DNA of 64,000 bases from Hydractinia symbiolongicarpus (GCF_029227915.1 NC_079882.1:2792001-2856000); one strand, 5' to 3'. Counted from the stretch's first letter, positions 1-11,650 are shown. Made by a program: numbers and translations. Notes: generated by a model not told the origin, from the sequence alone.

Positions 1-160
1 GTGAAAACAATTGTGTTATTGGCGTTAAGCCTTTTGTGGATGTTTAAGATTTTTATTGACGTGTAACAAGTTGGTATCATCAGCAAAATGATGTACCTCC
101 ACAAATGTAATAACATGAAATAAGTCATTTATATAAATTAAGAAAAGGAGAGGTCAACAA
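1..160 (-). pseudogene. Non-LTR retrotransposon reverse transcriptase fragment (catalytic FADD region)
   Basis: The minus strand reads FLIYINDL (YINDL at 121-135) and then HHFADDTNLL, with the FADD box at 78-89. This order and spacing is the palm of LINE-type reverse transcriptases, where the two Asp of [FY]xDD are catalytic and an IYINDL-like motif lies just upstream. The reading continues for about 20 residues and is cut by the window edge, so the 3' part of the element may lie outside. Upstream sequence (to the right) does not keep the frame well, so this is probably a truncated, dead copy, as is usual for LINEs. The subfamily (CR1, L2, Jockey-like) cannot be told from so little. Confidence 0.72.
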
Positions 161-1922
161 ATAGGGCACATGCAAATGCAAACATTTTTCCTTTATCAAG
201 GGCATTAGAAATAAGCTGAATGATAGACATAAGTGCATGAGATGTGGAAAAAGATTTACCAAATACCGAACTGACGAAAAAATATAATATTATTGTGCTT
301 AATGAAGTTATAAAAAAACTTGCAAATAAGAACATTCCATAAATTCCTATATATAGATGTACAAAATACAGAAAAGGGGGTATCAATTGATACCCATGCT
401 GGTTCCCATACTTTTGTACTTAAAATGTGTTCCTTGGAGATGCCAGATGCGTACTGATATATGTCAAGTCTAGAGAATCAACTTGACTGTTTAGTTTTGT
501 GTCAATTAATTAACAATTGTTTTTTATGTCACTTATTTAGCCTTTTGAGGAAAAATGTAATTCATTAAGAATTATGATGTGCTTCCTGAAAAAGAAAAAG
601 AAAGTATTAGCAGAATCAGATATTCTGTGTCATTTTGCATGTGTCACACAATTTCTAGGTATTATTTCTTTATTTTTTCAATTATCAAACTGTCAAAGCT
701 ATTTCCTCAAATAATTATTTTTAAATGTTAAAGAAGAACAAAAACAAAAATAAAAAGTTCTAAGCTGATAGACCTTTAGCAATGTCTATAAAACAAAAAA
801 TAATACAATTTAACTCCTTTTTTTCAGTTATCAGGCTTCAAATTTCGCATTTTTTCTGCTGGTATGTTGACCCCTTGAAAAATAAAAAAACTGGGCTGGT
901 AATAGTATGACGTAACTGGTGTTTAAAACATTCTTTGCAACAGCTAAAAATGTAGCGATTGAATTGTTAACATCACACATTTGATATTGATATATCATTT
1001 ACACATACTTATTGCTCACTTTATTTACCATCATGGTTAACTGTGGCGCCATCAACTGCATGAACAAAATCATTTGTCATTATAGAAATTTTTTTTATGA
1101 AGTTCCTACTCAGCGAAAAAATTGCTTTTTGGCTGCAAAACAAGTTATTTAGCCCCTTGCTTTATCTAGTATCCCCCTATGATATATAACGATATCCATA
1201 TGCTGTATCAGCATTTCATTTTTAAAATATTTTCTTTTTATAATGGGCTGTTTATGTTCTAGACACTACAAATCCATCTTCAAATTTTGTGTGACAAGTG
1301 GAATAAAATACAATAAAGAATATATTAAAATAAATGAAGGTAATTATTTATATATCGTATTGTCTTAAAAAATATTTATTGTGTTTAAAGTTCTATTATT
1401 TAGCCCCCTGCCTTTATTTAGCTTCGTGTCAATTAGGCCTCTGTCTAATAACACTAAAATTAATTAGCCAAGAGCCTTAAAACAGGAATCACAATAGTAC
1501 TAAAATGTTTCCTTAAAAAATTATTTTATGAAATTTTATGTAGACTTTATTCAATTTTACACCTGGTGCTTTGTTATCCATAGGTATTTATGCAAAAAAA
1601 CAAGTAGTTCGTGAAAGGAAGAGTATAGTTAAATAGATTAGTTAAGATCTTTAGGAATTTAAGAGCAATTTGGAATCACGCACATATTCTTTATTCTTTG
1701 ATCTTTCACAGTTAATCAACAATGGTTAAACAGGATTAGTGGAAAGTAACTTTGCACACCTCCATCAAAAAAGATTTTGTCTACCCTGCATATTTGGCTG
1801 GTCGTGCTCTGGGCGTATTTGCTTATTAGTGGTCAGACACGTTTTTGCTTTAAATAAGATCTTGGAAGACCTTTGCATGTATTTGGATGATGCGAATGTA
1901 ATGCAAGCAACCTGATGCAAAG
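161..1922. other. AT-rich spacer, no gene recognised
   Basis: No coding region, RNA gene or clear repeat was recognised. A short phrase resembling TTATTTAGCCCCxTGC occurs near 1,143 and again near 1,398, with a weaker version near 530, which may be remnants of one dispersed repeat. The 82-codon antisense open frame at 138-386 has no recognisable motif of its own beyond its overlap with the reverse transcriptase relic. Confidence 0.5.
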
Positions 1923-2016
1923 TCTATTGACGTTCTCGACAGATTAAGGTTCCTGTGAACCTTAATCTGTTGATTAAGGTTCCTGTGAACCTTAATCTGT
2001 TGAGAACGTCAATAGA
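1923..2016. repeat. 94-bp near-perfect palindrome with an internal 30-bp tandem duplication
   Basis: The outer arms (TCTATTGACGTTCTC and its complement GAGAACGTCAATAGA) enclose two head-to-tail copies of a 30-bp unit at 1942-1971 and 1972-2001. Each unit is itself palindromic (AGATTAAGGTTC ... GAACCTTAATCT). The whole segment can fold as a single long hairpin with about one mismatch near the G/A in the outer arm. It lies inside the antisense reverse transcriptase relic, where it is read as a repeated NRLRFTGTLI peptide, so it probably arose by template switching or duplication after the retroelement died. Confidence 0.9.
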
Positions 2017-2330
2017 ATCTGTCCCACAATAGGTAAACACTGGAACAACAATACTTGTGTAAATCATTCCGGCTGCTTCTACAGTCAAGTTCGGACGTAC
2101 TTTTGACAGCAGTCGTAATCGGGAACTAAGATTTTGTATTTCGAGTTAAAATCTTCGTTTAAGGTTAATGTTAAATCAAGAATGACTCCCAAATACTTGT
2201 ATGATGTTGTTTGGTTTAGACTGGATCCGTTGACTATTAATTTTAGTGGTGCAGCCTTTTTAAATTTGTAAAGGATCATGTTAGCAATAATAAAACAGAC
2301 AATTGGTTGGAAAATAAGACTACGGCACAA
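2015..2330 (-). pseudogene. Non-LTR retrotransposon reverse transcriptase, C-terminal (thumb) fragment
   Basis: The minus strand encodes LKLIVNGSSL followed by SYKYLGVILDLTLTLNEDF, the typical post-catalytic segment of LINE reverse transcriptases (variants of YKYLGvxlD are widespread). A shift of one frame near 2,110 continues the homology as LLSKVRPNLTVEAAG and then IYTSIVVPVFTYC, again typical of the region just before the end of the RT domain. The frame change and the palindrome at 1923-2016 show that the copy is broken. Because a C-terminal fragment lies upstream (in element sense) of the FADD fragment at the window's left edge, the two must be separate insertions. Confidence 0.68.
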
Positions 2331-4992
2331 ACAGCTACAATAAGATCCAAAAGTATAGGCAACGTCGAAAAGATATCACCTACAAAATTGACCAAATGAA
2401 TCGAAAAAACAAAGATCACTAAAGTATTGATGAGAATATTTAGCTAAGCAAATAGCTAAAATGGGTAATTCTGATGAAAACTTTTTCTGTTCGGGTAATG
2501 CTAGCAAAAAATTATTGGATACATTACAAACACAGATATTGTATAGGAAGATCGTAAAGGAGAAGGTGCTTGAGGGCAAACTTTTGTAGATGGGAAAAAT
2601 GTTGATGATGGTACAAGAAATATTGTGTTTAAAAGTTTCCAATGATTTGAAAAAATCTATTGAATATTTTTATAATCAACTGTAGGAGAGAACTGAATAA
2701 GTTTACAAAACACAAAAAGTTCTAAAAGTAAAAAAAGGAGCTTTTGTGTACATAACAAGCAAATGTTTGAAAGAAACGCAACGAAAAAATTTGCCATCTA
2801 TTTTTGCTAAAACCATCTTACATAAAATGAATAATGATGAGAAAGATTTGTATGTAACAACAAAATTGATTATGATTGCCATCTTAAGGTGGCTCTTAAA
2901 TTGTCTCCCTGTTGGGAAAACCTTACATATATATTCAATTATCTTTTTATTTCTCTGTAAAAGTTGTTTCTGTTTCCTTAACGAAATTTTAAAGAAATAT
3001 TGTTTTGTTCAATTTTCTATCAGTCTAACTCCATTTGTTTTTAAGGAAATTGTAATGTTGCCAAGTGACAGTAAATTTATTCTAATTTGTGTTTTGTGTG
3101 CATAAGTTTATAGCAATTCTATTATTGTTACTAGGATGTTTTATTGTGTATTCTCAAATAGTTATTCTTTACATTTTTTTCTAGTTCAGTTACATCTGTG
3201 AAATGTCGACAAAAGTGAAACACCTATTTTACAATTTCATACAAAGTAAAAAGTAACGCTAAATATTTATTTTTGTCACTATTGGAAATATACTTCAGGG
3301 TATATTATTTTTACTATTTTGTGTTTAATTTTTTTTAGTTAAATTTAAGTTTAATTTGCCTTAATAGTTAGTTATGAGTTAGAAACCAATACTATCCTCA
3401 TAGACAAGATGGTAATAAACTGGTTAACAGTTGTTTATCACTTTTTTAGTCAGAAATGAAAACCCAGGATGGGCTGTAGAAAGGAGCTTATTTTGAATTG
3501 TTAAGTTAAATAAGCTTAATAGTCAAATTTAGTGAACAGGTGCTTGTGAATATGAACATTTTGTGGTTGATAAGGTTATTATGCTTGAGTTTAGTTAACT
3601 AAAGATATATTGTTTAGTTTATTCCTGTTCCTCTGAATATGATTTTTAAGTTTCAGTTAGGAATCTCACACGTTAAAAAGTTATTCTCTTATAATTTTTT
3701 TTAAATAAATGATTTTTACATCCTATATAAAATAAACCAGGGAAAAGAGTATACCAGACATTGAAAAAAAAATCCAACATTTTTCGTTTATTCATTCAAA
3801 ATTAGCTATTTAGTCTATTGCATTCAGCAACCGTTCCAAAGTTATACTTGAAATATAAGAAGACAATAGTTGAGAACACATAAAAGAGATGTGCAAAAAC
3901 TTGAATCATTTCAGTGTATCGCATATCTACCGCAATATTTCATTCCAAAATAATAAAAAAACAGTTTACCTTTACAGACCCAACCTATTTTTTTTGATTT
4001 AATGTGTCAGGAAAACAGTACATGACAATATGTGCTGTACATGATAGCAATGCAGCGTTTACGGATTTCAGAACTAAATATATTTCAAACGATTGTAACA
4101 TAACAGATGTAAATATTGATTTATGTTTGTTCACATCAACACTGAATCATTTAATCGTACCGTTAAAAACAGTAACAATCACACAATTACTTTTTATAGT
4201 TTCTATAAATTCTTCTCTAGGATATACATGCTGTGTTTTATAAAAATAGTGCGTTTTCGTTTCATCCTCAATGTTCTTAACTTTTTTGACATGACGATGG
4301 TCCCAAAATATATCAGAAAAAAAGTTCAGTTTGTTAGATATGCAATAAAAAAGTAAACTTCTAATCTACTTTATGCATCATACAAATTTTCATATTTAGA
4401 ACAAACAATTAAGCTTAGACATAATCTTAGGATATTCCGAACTTCTGACCCATTGTTTAGAGATTATCTTCACAAAAACAGTGCTTAAAGAAAATATTTT
4501 CCGGCTGTAGACACAACAAGAACTTACTATTTAGAGGAAAATTTAGCTCTGAAAATTAAAAGGCTAAAAAATGATTATACATCTAAATTCAAATCTCTAC
4601 CAGATAATCTAAATAACATACCTGCTTTTCTTTGGTTTTCTCAGCAGGTATCTAGGTAGCTTTTTCAGAATAAAAGGCCAATCAGTTTTTTACTTCGTTT
4701 ACTAAACTTCATTTTATCCTGAAGAGTAAATTTTAGCCTAACGCCACGCTTTGAGTAGACAATGCATGGGTCGTAAAGAATTAAACCATGATTTTAGTGC
4801 CGTTAACTCACACAGTCACTTACACAAGTGTATTACTATAGGATATTAGTATTTGTCATGTGCTACGTGAATTAAATACAATGTAGTGTAAATAGTGTAG
4901 ATTGTGTTCGAGTTGTTTCCTCAAATAATTATTTTTTATCAGCATAGAAGCTATCTATAAGTAATTTCTTTATATTCTTAGAATGCTACATA
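2331..4992. other. AT-rich spacer, no gene recognised
   Basis: Several short open frames occur (for example 119 codons at 2746-3105), but their translations are dominated by AT-rich codons (Lys, Ile, Phe, Leu) and show no domain motif. The stretch at about 4,530-4,640 on the plus strand reads like degraded coding sequence (a charged frame containing ENLALKIKRLKNDYTSKFKS) but I could not place it in a family. Confidence 0.45.
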
Positions 4993-6875
4993 CAGGGTTC
5001 AGACAGACCCTGGAAAACCTGGAAAATGTATTTTGTAGAAAATTACAGGAAAACCCAGGAAAAAAGTTTTCTTATTCAGGGAAAACTCAGGGAATTTTTT
5101 TTGTCAGCTTTACCACCTTTTTACCCCCTCAATCTGTTTAAGATTCTTAAATGGGTTATAATTTAACCCATGATGATCCCCAGCTTTAATATTTTGGTTA
5201 TGGCAAGTTGTGCACTGTTTTCAACAAGTAAATGTATAGGTCTTATTTTGCCTACAACACAACTTTTTGGATGTAGTAACAGATGACAAAATAGTAGATT
5301 GTAGGCAGAGATGATAAATTTTTGATATAGGAATTATTTTACCATTTTTATAACCGAGCAAATGTTATTTCGTTCTTATAGATAAATATAAAAAACGAGT
5401 AAAAATAAAACATATTTGAATTCAAAGAGTGGCTTGGTAACTCAAGCAAAATGTAAACGCTGTTAAAAAGGTTATTGAACTTTCTAATATGGGTATACAA
5501 GCTCTTAAAAGTTGTGCAGTAGGCAAGAAACATCATAAAAGTCTCCATGTTTTTTGAAACAAGTACAGTAAAACCAGTTTCGAACTCTGACTAAGTTTTG
5601 ACCAGGCCTTCTACCAAACCCTGAAACTAGACCCAGAAAGTATTGAGATAACGTTAACATATGCAGATGTTTCCAAAGCTGAGATTCGATGGACATTAGA
5701 CAGCATACTTAAAGGGAACTCAAGTAATCAAAATGCTAACATAAGCAAGCTTTTCCAAGTCATGTTTCCTGGTCATGAGACTGTAAAACTATGCTCACTG
5801 GGAGCGGACAAAGTTAGATATTCATGCGACCATGGTTTAGCACCATATTTTCGGCAGATTCTTGATAAGAAAGTCCAAAAGTCGGAAATTTTTGTCATTT
5901 CGTTTGACGGAAGCTTAAATGGCGTTAACCAAAAGTTTCAAATGGATTTAATAGTAAGATTCTGGAAGAGAAAGACGATGCAGTGAAAGTCCGATATTGA
6001 CAGTATTTTTATCTTCGTCAGCAACATCTGCTGATCTTATTGAACATTTCAACAAATCAACAGAAACACTCGACCCATCGAAAATAATACAAGTGTCAAT
6101 GGATGGTCCGAATGTTATTCTAAAATTTCTGAAGGAATTGTCTGACACACGCTCTACATATGGTCTCTTTTGGGAAAAATTATCCTATCTCTCAAGGCAT
6201 GAATTGTATACGGTTTTATTTTTTGTTTGTAAAAACTTAAAGATATTTTAATTTTTTAGTCATGGTCAGGCTTCAGTAGAACGAGGAATTAGTCTGCTAA
6301 ATTTCACACCCAAAGACAATATCTCTGAACTCCCTATTGACTCCAAACGTGTCATCATTGACCATATGTTGTCTAATGGCTTTAAACCTGAATCGATTCC
6401 ATTAATGTTAGCTTTCAAGTCTGTTCGTTCCAAGCACGAAAAAAGTAAAATGGTAGCTCGTGCATCCAAAGAATGTTCTGAGCAAGAAAAACAAAGAAAA
6501 CAGCTGGGGACTAAAATCAAAGAAGTAAATTTAAAGATAGACAACATCAGAAAAACCGTAACCTATTTGGATGATGAATTCACATCATCTGTTTGCAAGG
6601 CTGAAAGTGAAAATTCAGAGGAACAGACAAAATTGATTGCAAAAGCCACAGCTTTGAAAAGAAAAAGTAACTAAAGAAAGAAAAAATAAAAGAGTTGAAA
6701 GAACAGTTGAAAGTTTTAGAGTAACAAGATTTATATTTGACGTCTAACGTTTTCTACTTATATCATGGAAAAAAGGTACCCAGACCAGGTCAGTTTCAGG
6801 TAAAAATGCCTTTAAAACGACCAAAAACTCAGGGAACTCAGGGAATTTATTTTTTCAGCCTTTGTCTGAACGCTG
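4993..6875 (+). mobile_element. Internally deleted hAT-like DNA transposon
   Basis: The left end starts CAGGGTTCAGACA and the right end, read on the complementary strand, starts CAGCGTTCAGACA, so the element has 13-bp terminal inverted repeats with one mismatch. CAG at the tip is common among hAT elements. Inside each end lies a similar subterminal phrase, CTCAGGGAATTT, in direct orientation (about 5,088 and 6,837). The coding relic between them matches the two ends of a transposase-like protein while the middle is absent. I found no convincing 8-bp target duplication (GCTACATA on the left, CAAAAGCT on the right), which may reflect decay or slightly wrong end calls. Confidence 0.6.
5395..6720 (+). 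pseudogene. hAT-like transposase-derived pseudogene (zinc finger, partial core, C-terminus)
   Basis: Three blocks are visible. The first, at about 5,400-5,550, has frameshifts and a stop but resembles a BED-like finger, ending MGIQALKSCAVGKKHHKS. The second, about 5,670-6,160, reads FRQILDKKVQKSEIFVISFD and, after a frame break near 5,980, QVSMDGPNVILKFL; the VSFDxSLN and SMDGPNV phrases are typical of a transposase-like family common in fish and cnidarian genomes. The third, from about 6,260, begins HGQASVERGISLLNF, like the C-terminal hAT dimerisation block, and continues into a Lys/Glu-rich coiled-coil-like tail. The core between YGLF and HGQA, normally hundreds of residues, is missing. 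It cannot encode an active transposase. Family naming is from memory of motifs. Confidence 0.6.
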
Positions 6876-7485
6876 CAAAAGCTTTTGTTTTAATTTAACT
6901 ACATTACGTTCTTTGAAAATATTGTTTTACAATGTCTCATTTTTTTGTGTATTTTTCGTTTAAAACAAAAAGAAAATGTTCAGTAGCAGTACAGTATATA
7001 AGAGTTAGAGAGCATCAATTAACAATATGCTGTCTTTAATAAAAAAAATTTTCAGTCTAAATACTAAATAAATAGCATTAAACTTGAATTGAAGATTAAA
7101 AAGATTGTAAGATAAAATTTAGTTGCGGAAGATAATACCGTAAGTAAAAAGAATTGAAATTCTGTAGCTCATATATTCTTTGTACTTTTCAGAGAATTTC
7201 AAGTTTAAAAGCAAAATTTATTAAGAACTTTTGAAGGACAACGACCCGCTTTAAGGTTGAATTAAAATTGAACATAAATTTGTACTTAGAAACAACTAGG
7301 ACCACTCGTTCAAATCGTATTTGGTGATGTTGCCGCTGCTATCTTAGGAGTCGTGTCATTTTGAAGACAACGAATCATGAAGCGCTACAAATTAATAACC
7401 TTATTTTAGAAACACTTCTAAAAAAATCCTATCATATTTTCCTGTAATTCTGTTGTTTCAGATAATCCTGAAGAAATTGGCATAT
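6876..7485. other. AT-rich spacer, no gene recognised
   Basis: No coding motif, RNA gene or repeat was recognised between the hAT-like element and the helicase relic. Confidence 0.5.
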
Positions 7486-7730
7486 CCTATGGAGTTTTTG
7501 TAATAGCATTACACCTTCTGGCATGCCACCATACAGATTGCATTTAAAATCTGGGCCATGCTCCTAAGAAATCTCCGCTTAAAAAATTGACTCCAGGTTA
7601 GTTGTGTGTCTCTTGAGAGACAACGTTTTTGATTGTAAATTTTTTACTGGGATTGCTGCACGTAATTGTGCTGTGATTGCTGTGATTAAGCTTCGCATTA
7701 CGTCCAAAATAATTGAAGGGTATTTATGGC
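7486..7730 (+). pseudogene. Helitron/PIF1-like helicase C-terminal fragment
   Basis: From 7,502 the plus strand reads NSITPSGMPPYRLHLKSGP, closely following the LNsl.psGxPPhxLxLKxGxP phrase of PIF1-family helicases encoded by Helitrons. After stops and small shifts it continues through an RLVVCLLRDNVFDCKFFTGI-like segment and AARNCAVI, matching the expected cnGTRLxv...I.tG..aG..v.iPRI order. The LLRN and NGT motifs are damaged (in-frame stops near 7,566 and 7,580). Only the last RecA-like part is present; no Rep/HUH nuclease or helicase Walker A motif was seen nearby. It is a dead relic of a Helitron or, less likely, of a host PIF1 copy. Confidence 0.72.
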
Positions 7731-8604
7731 TACTAAAAAGGTGCCACACAGTGTTGCTGCGCAGCATCTATCTTCTACAATGTCAAAACATTTGTTTTTA
7801 ATATCTAACGCCTTTTAAAGTTTTTTAGTCTCATTTTTTTGTTGGACTAATGTTTGTTTTTCTATTTGGTGTTGCGTAAAGTTTAACCACTTTATTTCTG
7901 TCATATTAAAAGCATTTTTTTAATTTTATCCTTTCACACAAATACGTATTGTATTTCAGACTAGACAAATAATGGCAATACCTCACTCTGTTAATGGTGA
8001 AAACACTAACGATATTAAAGTTGAAGATAGACGTTGGTACTTTATAACCCATTGTAGTTTCCAACCATAGTGATTCATTTCTTCAAAAGCCCTTCCTTCT
8101 TTTTTTTAGGTTGTCGATATCACCATCCTTTTGTTTATATTTTTATTTGTTTTGTTCTTTATATAAAATGATGCACATTACACACCCAAAAGTAATGATT
8201 GAGTTCAAAGCTGGCGACAATGAGGTTCAAGCTTATTCAGAGAATTTATCTTTGAATAACCTTTTGGCAAGACTGATACCCCTGTGTATCACAGCTAATA
8301 CGGGCAATACAAAATGTCCGGGGGACCAGCAGGCCTTAACTCAGTAAAGCTATTCATGGTAAAAACTAACAGCATTATTCCTTTTTTTTTAACTATGTAG
8401 GTACAACGTTCCTTTTTCTCATCATTAACCTCCCTACATTAACAAACAATTGCACAAGGTAACACACTTTCTGTTCTTCTATGATTGTATAAACACTTAA
8501 AAACCTTTTTTCTCCTGTACTTAAATACTTACCCTGGAGTGCGACGCCGTGTCTCCTGGCTATTATGTCAGCGTTACTTAATCTGAAGATTTCGTTGTTT
8601 TTTT
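7731..8604. other. Spacer with one unassigned coding-like stretch
   Basis: A frame at about 8,170-8,347 reads like former coding sequence (it contains KVMIEFKAGDNEVQAYSENL and then LARLIPLCITANTGNTKCPG), with less AT-driven composition than its surroundings. I could not assign a family, and no splice sites clearly bound it. The rest of the interval shows nothing recognisable. Confidence 0.35.
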
Positions 8605-9530
8605 TTATAAAAGGCGGGTTCGACGTTGACGTCGAACGAATGGATATTACTAAAAATAAAACATTACATAGTTTTCGTCGATCGACGTCGACCTGGTCGA
8701 ATTTGATGAAATTCAAAAGTAGGATTGCTTTCTACTTTTCGTTAACCGATTGAAATTTATCCAATGAGATCATTGATTAGACACGTGATGTAAACAGTTT
8801 AACGCGGGAAATAAACATTCACTGAGAAACGGGAAGAAGTGAAAATGGCTGAAAAAAAATGACGATAAAGAAAAAAAACAGCCTTAGCGTGCTATAGTCC
8901 AATTTTGCGTGCTATAGTCCAATTTTTGGAAACCTTGATATTTATATTTACATGTTTCTTTTTTTCTGGTCAACCATAATCCTTACAAACTTTAATTTAA
9001 ATGAAAGATGCCAAATAAAATACATAATATCGTAGTTATTTATAAACAAAAAAAAGAAAAGAATAAAATTAAGAAAAAAATTTCACCCTATATTTAGGCA
9101 TTTTTCTAAGAAAATTGAGACTCCGGTGAAAAAATGTTTTTTTATAAAAAAAGACTGTGCAACCAAGACAAACAACTGCAAAAAAGCATCACCGTTACTT
9201 TATTATTCGCAGATGAATGTTGAAGAATTTAAGATAGCATAATAAGTTTGCGGATTTCAGTGTGTTGTTGAGAAGTTTCAAGGATAGTGTTTGGGAAAAG
9301 TGGCGCGAAAATATTTTTTGTTTATTTATGTCAAGAAATTCTAAGTACAAACTCAATTTCATTATTTCATATGAAATTTATGTTAATGTTTTGAAATAGA
9401 TTTAAATGAATCGCCATCGATCAAGGTATGATCGAATGTAGGGGGAACTCAATTTTCATAAAAACGCCATCGATGAATTTAATCGACGATGATCGAGTCG
9501 ACAACGTTTGTTTAAGTGGGAACCCGTCTA
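8605..9530. repeat. Possible non-autonomous element bounded by GGGTTC and TCGAC-rich ends
   Basis: The left side (about 8,612-8,700) and the right side (about 9,410-9,527) are both rich in TCGA/CGTCGA words, unlike the AT-rich interior. The left begins near GGCGGGTTCGACGTTGACG; the complement of the right begins GACGGGTTCCCACTT. Only about 8 bp of the tips agree, so an element with decayed inverted ends is possible but weakly supported. Confidence 0.25.
8887..8926 (+). repeat. 20-bp tandem duplication
   Basis: The unit GCGTGCTATAGTCCAATTTT occurs twice in succession with no mismatch. Short and local; probably replication slippage. Confidence 0.9.
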
Positions 9531-9859
9531 AACAATTGTCACATCTAATGTAATGTGTTTTCTCTAGGAGGATGAGGTTTCCTTTAGTGCTATTTTTTTC
9601 TAGTCAACATTTGACCAGTTCACACAAGAATCTGCCCAAATGATCTCTTTTTTAGTAGTAACCTTTTATATGTTTTTATGTTTTTTATAACTCTTATAAT
9701 AATACGGAGGGTATGTGACAGTCATAGTGGATATCGTCATTTTCCTCTAAAGTCGCCGAAATTTCCTTTGAAGTTGCCGAAAAAAGTATGTCTCAAATGT
9801 TAAATTTTATGTCGTTTCGGGGCGACGTCAATAACACTACTTTAACGTTAATGTCCTAT
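9531..9859. other. Spacer, nothing recognised
   Basis: Only a weak duplication of a TCGCCGAAATTTCCTTT-like phrase near 9,752-9,782 was seen. Confidence 0.4.
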
Positions 9860-10435
9860 ATTAAATTAATGAAGCCGTTACAGTGCACTTATAACTTTGA
9901 GGCCAAATAACTTGGAAACGAGGTGGTGAGGTCAATGATTTTTCACCGGGTGGGTAGCTAGGGACCACCAGGACCAATTTGGGCAACTTTTCCAAACCTG
10001 GGTCCCACAATCCGTTTCTAAGTGGACGGGTTGATGACGTCATCAAAAAGCCTTCAAACCCTAATATCTCTGCAACCGTTTGTCACAAGTACATGATCCT
10101 ATACATTTTCTTGATCAGCGTTTCAAGATCTATACGATAAAGGCAACGGGTACACAAATTTTTGAAAAAATATTTTGTGTTTTGACAGGTGACTTCAGCA
10201 AATTTTTAAACCCTTATATCTCATTAACTGTTCATCGAAAGCGCATAATCATATACATTTTTTTGATCAGCGCTTTAAGCGCTACACAATGGAGGCAACG
10301 TGAATACAAGGTTCTCAATTATTTTTTGTTATGGATCGGTTGCTGACGTCATCAAAATTCAAATGACTCTTCTTTTTCATTTTTATCCTGCCTCTTCAGT
10401 GGATATTTCCACGGGCCTTATCGACTAGTATGTAT
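9860..10435 (-). repeat. Interspersed repeat copy (ACTAGT/CCCGTGG family) with internal duplication
   Basis: Read on the minus strand the right end starts ACTAGTCGATAAGGCCCGTG and has the hairpin-like CCGTGGAAATATCCAC, the same start as the copies at 11.2-11.65 kb. Inside are two diverged copies of a roughly 135-bp module (about 10,057 and 10,208 on the plus strand), each with AACCCTxATATCTC, ATACATTTTxTTGATCAGCG and GGCAACGxG in order. A TGACGTCATCAAAA phrase occurs at about 10,034 and 10,345. It is longer than the other copies, so it may be a composite or a related subfamily. The left boundary is uncertain. Confidence 0.6.
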
Positions 10436-11207
10436 TTATTATAGGCTCGTCACAACTACTCTGAGATGATTATGATTGAGCACAAGTACTCGTACAAGTA
10501 AAATGAGATCTCATTTTCCACCACAATCCTAACATGGAAATTTAAAACGAAAGAAACAATGCTCCTAAAAAATGCATATTGATATCTACACAAGTATTTT
10601 ATATCAGAAACAGGTATCAACTTCACGTCAAAATTGTAAAACTTTGGAACTAAAATATGTATGACGCAAAAATTATTATTGTTTTTTATTTTTGCCTTAC
10701 AAGGTTGGCAATTGTTTTCATAATTTTGAGAAAAGAAGACTATTAGCTGAAAAAGGTACTGTATCCAACTGAAGCAATTTCCAGGTTGAACGCCTTTTTT
10801 AAAGAAAGTTGTACTTTGGCAAATAATGTCTGTTTTCTTCCATATACGACGTAATGCGTATTTCTACATTTAGGATTTTGCTAGAAAGTAATTCAAACTA
10901 TAAATTCCGCATAAAAACGTACTCTTCCACAAGTAAAAAGAAAAAAAAAAATATTAAACTAAACAACTTGTGCTTCTTTTTCTGATCTATTGTCCTAGGA
11001 AAAAAATGCTACGGAGAAACCAGAAATAATAAAAAGGACGTGTCCATTGTTTACTGTTGTCTATTTTATGTAATTAACGAATTAAAATTATTTTTTCTTG
11101 CGAAAATGAAATCAAAAACAAACTTTTGATAAAAAGGGCATTAAAAGCTTTATTTTGTTTATTTTGTTTTATTTTTTATTTATTTTTATCCAAGCATTAT
11201 AAGAAAA
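10436..11207. other. AT-rich spacer, nothing recognised
   Basis: No coding region or clear repeat was recognised in this interval. Confidence 0.45.
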
Positions 11208-11650
11208 CTAGTCGTTAGCCCGTCCTTTAAATTAACCCGTTGCAACAAAGTGGACAGAAATATATTGCATTTGGTATTGATGCGCATTTTTAAAATTTCG
11301 TGTTTCCGTTACGGGACACGGCTTTTGCGGACACAGACAGACGACGGCTATTATTATAGAGACTAGTCGTTAGCCCGTGGGAAAAACCACGGGGTCGCCC
11401 GTCTTTTAATCTTGCCCATTGCAACAAACTGGACAAAAATATATCGCATTTGGTATTGGTGCGCATTTTAAAAATTTCGTGTGTACGTTACGGGACGTGG
11501 CTTTCGTGGACACACAGACACAATACGGCTATTATTAAAGAGACTAGTCCGTTGCCCGTGGAAAAATCCACGGGTTCGACCGTCCTTTTTTACCGCATTG
11601 CGTGCGCCTCTAGGCAGGCAGACAGACGTATACGGGTATTATAATATAGA
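11208..11650 (+). repeat. Three tandem copies of the ACTAGT/CCCGTGG interspersed repeat
   Basis: Copies start at about 11,208, 11,362 and 11,543, each with ACTAGTCxGTTxxCCCGT. The second and third have the short hairpin CCCGTGGxAAAAxCCACGGG; the first lacks it. Each then has a pyrimidine-rich stretch, a GACAGAC or ACACAGAC word and an end of the form ACGGxTATTATxATAGA. The first two share a longer middle (CATTTGGTATTGxTGCGCAT) that the third lacks. There is no coding capacity, so it behaves like a short non-autonomous element; class not determined. Confidence 0.75.

Noticed and set aside
2746-3105. 119-codon open frame on the plus strand
   Set aside because: Composition is that of AT-rich non-coding DNA, no domain is visible, and no splice sites or neighbours support it.
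4985-6883. 8-bp target duplication for the hAT-like element
   Set aside because: The flanking octamers (GCTACATA and CAAAAGCT) do not match; I therefore do not claim a precise insertion site.
8393-8753. Overlapping open frames on both strands around 8.4-8.75 kb
   Set aside because: Neither translation shows a motif, and they coincide with the CGTCGA-rich flank of a possible repeat.
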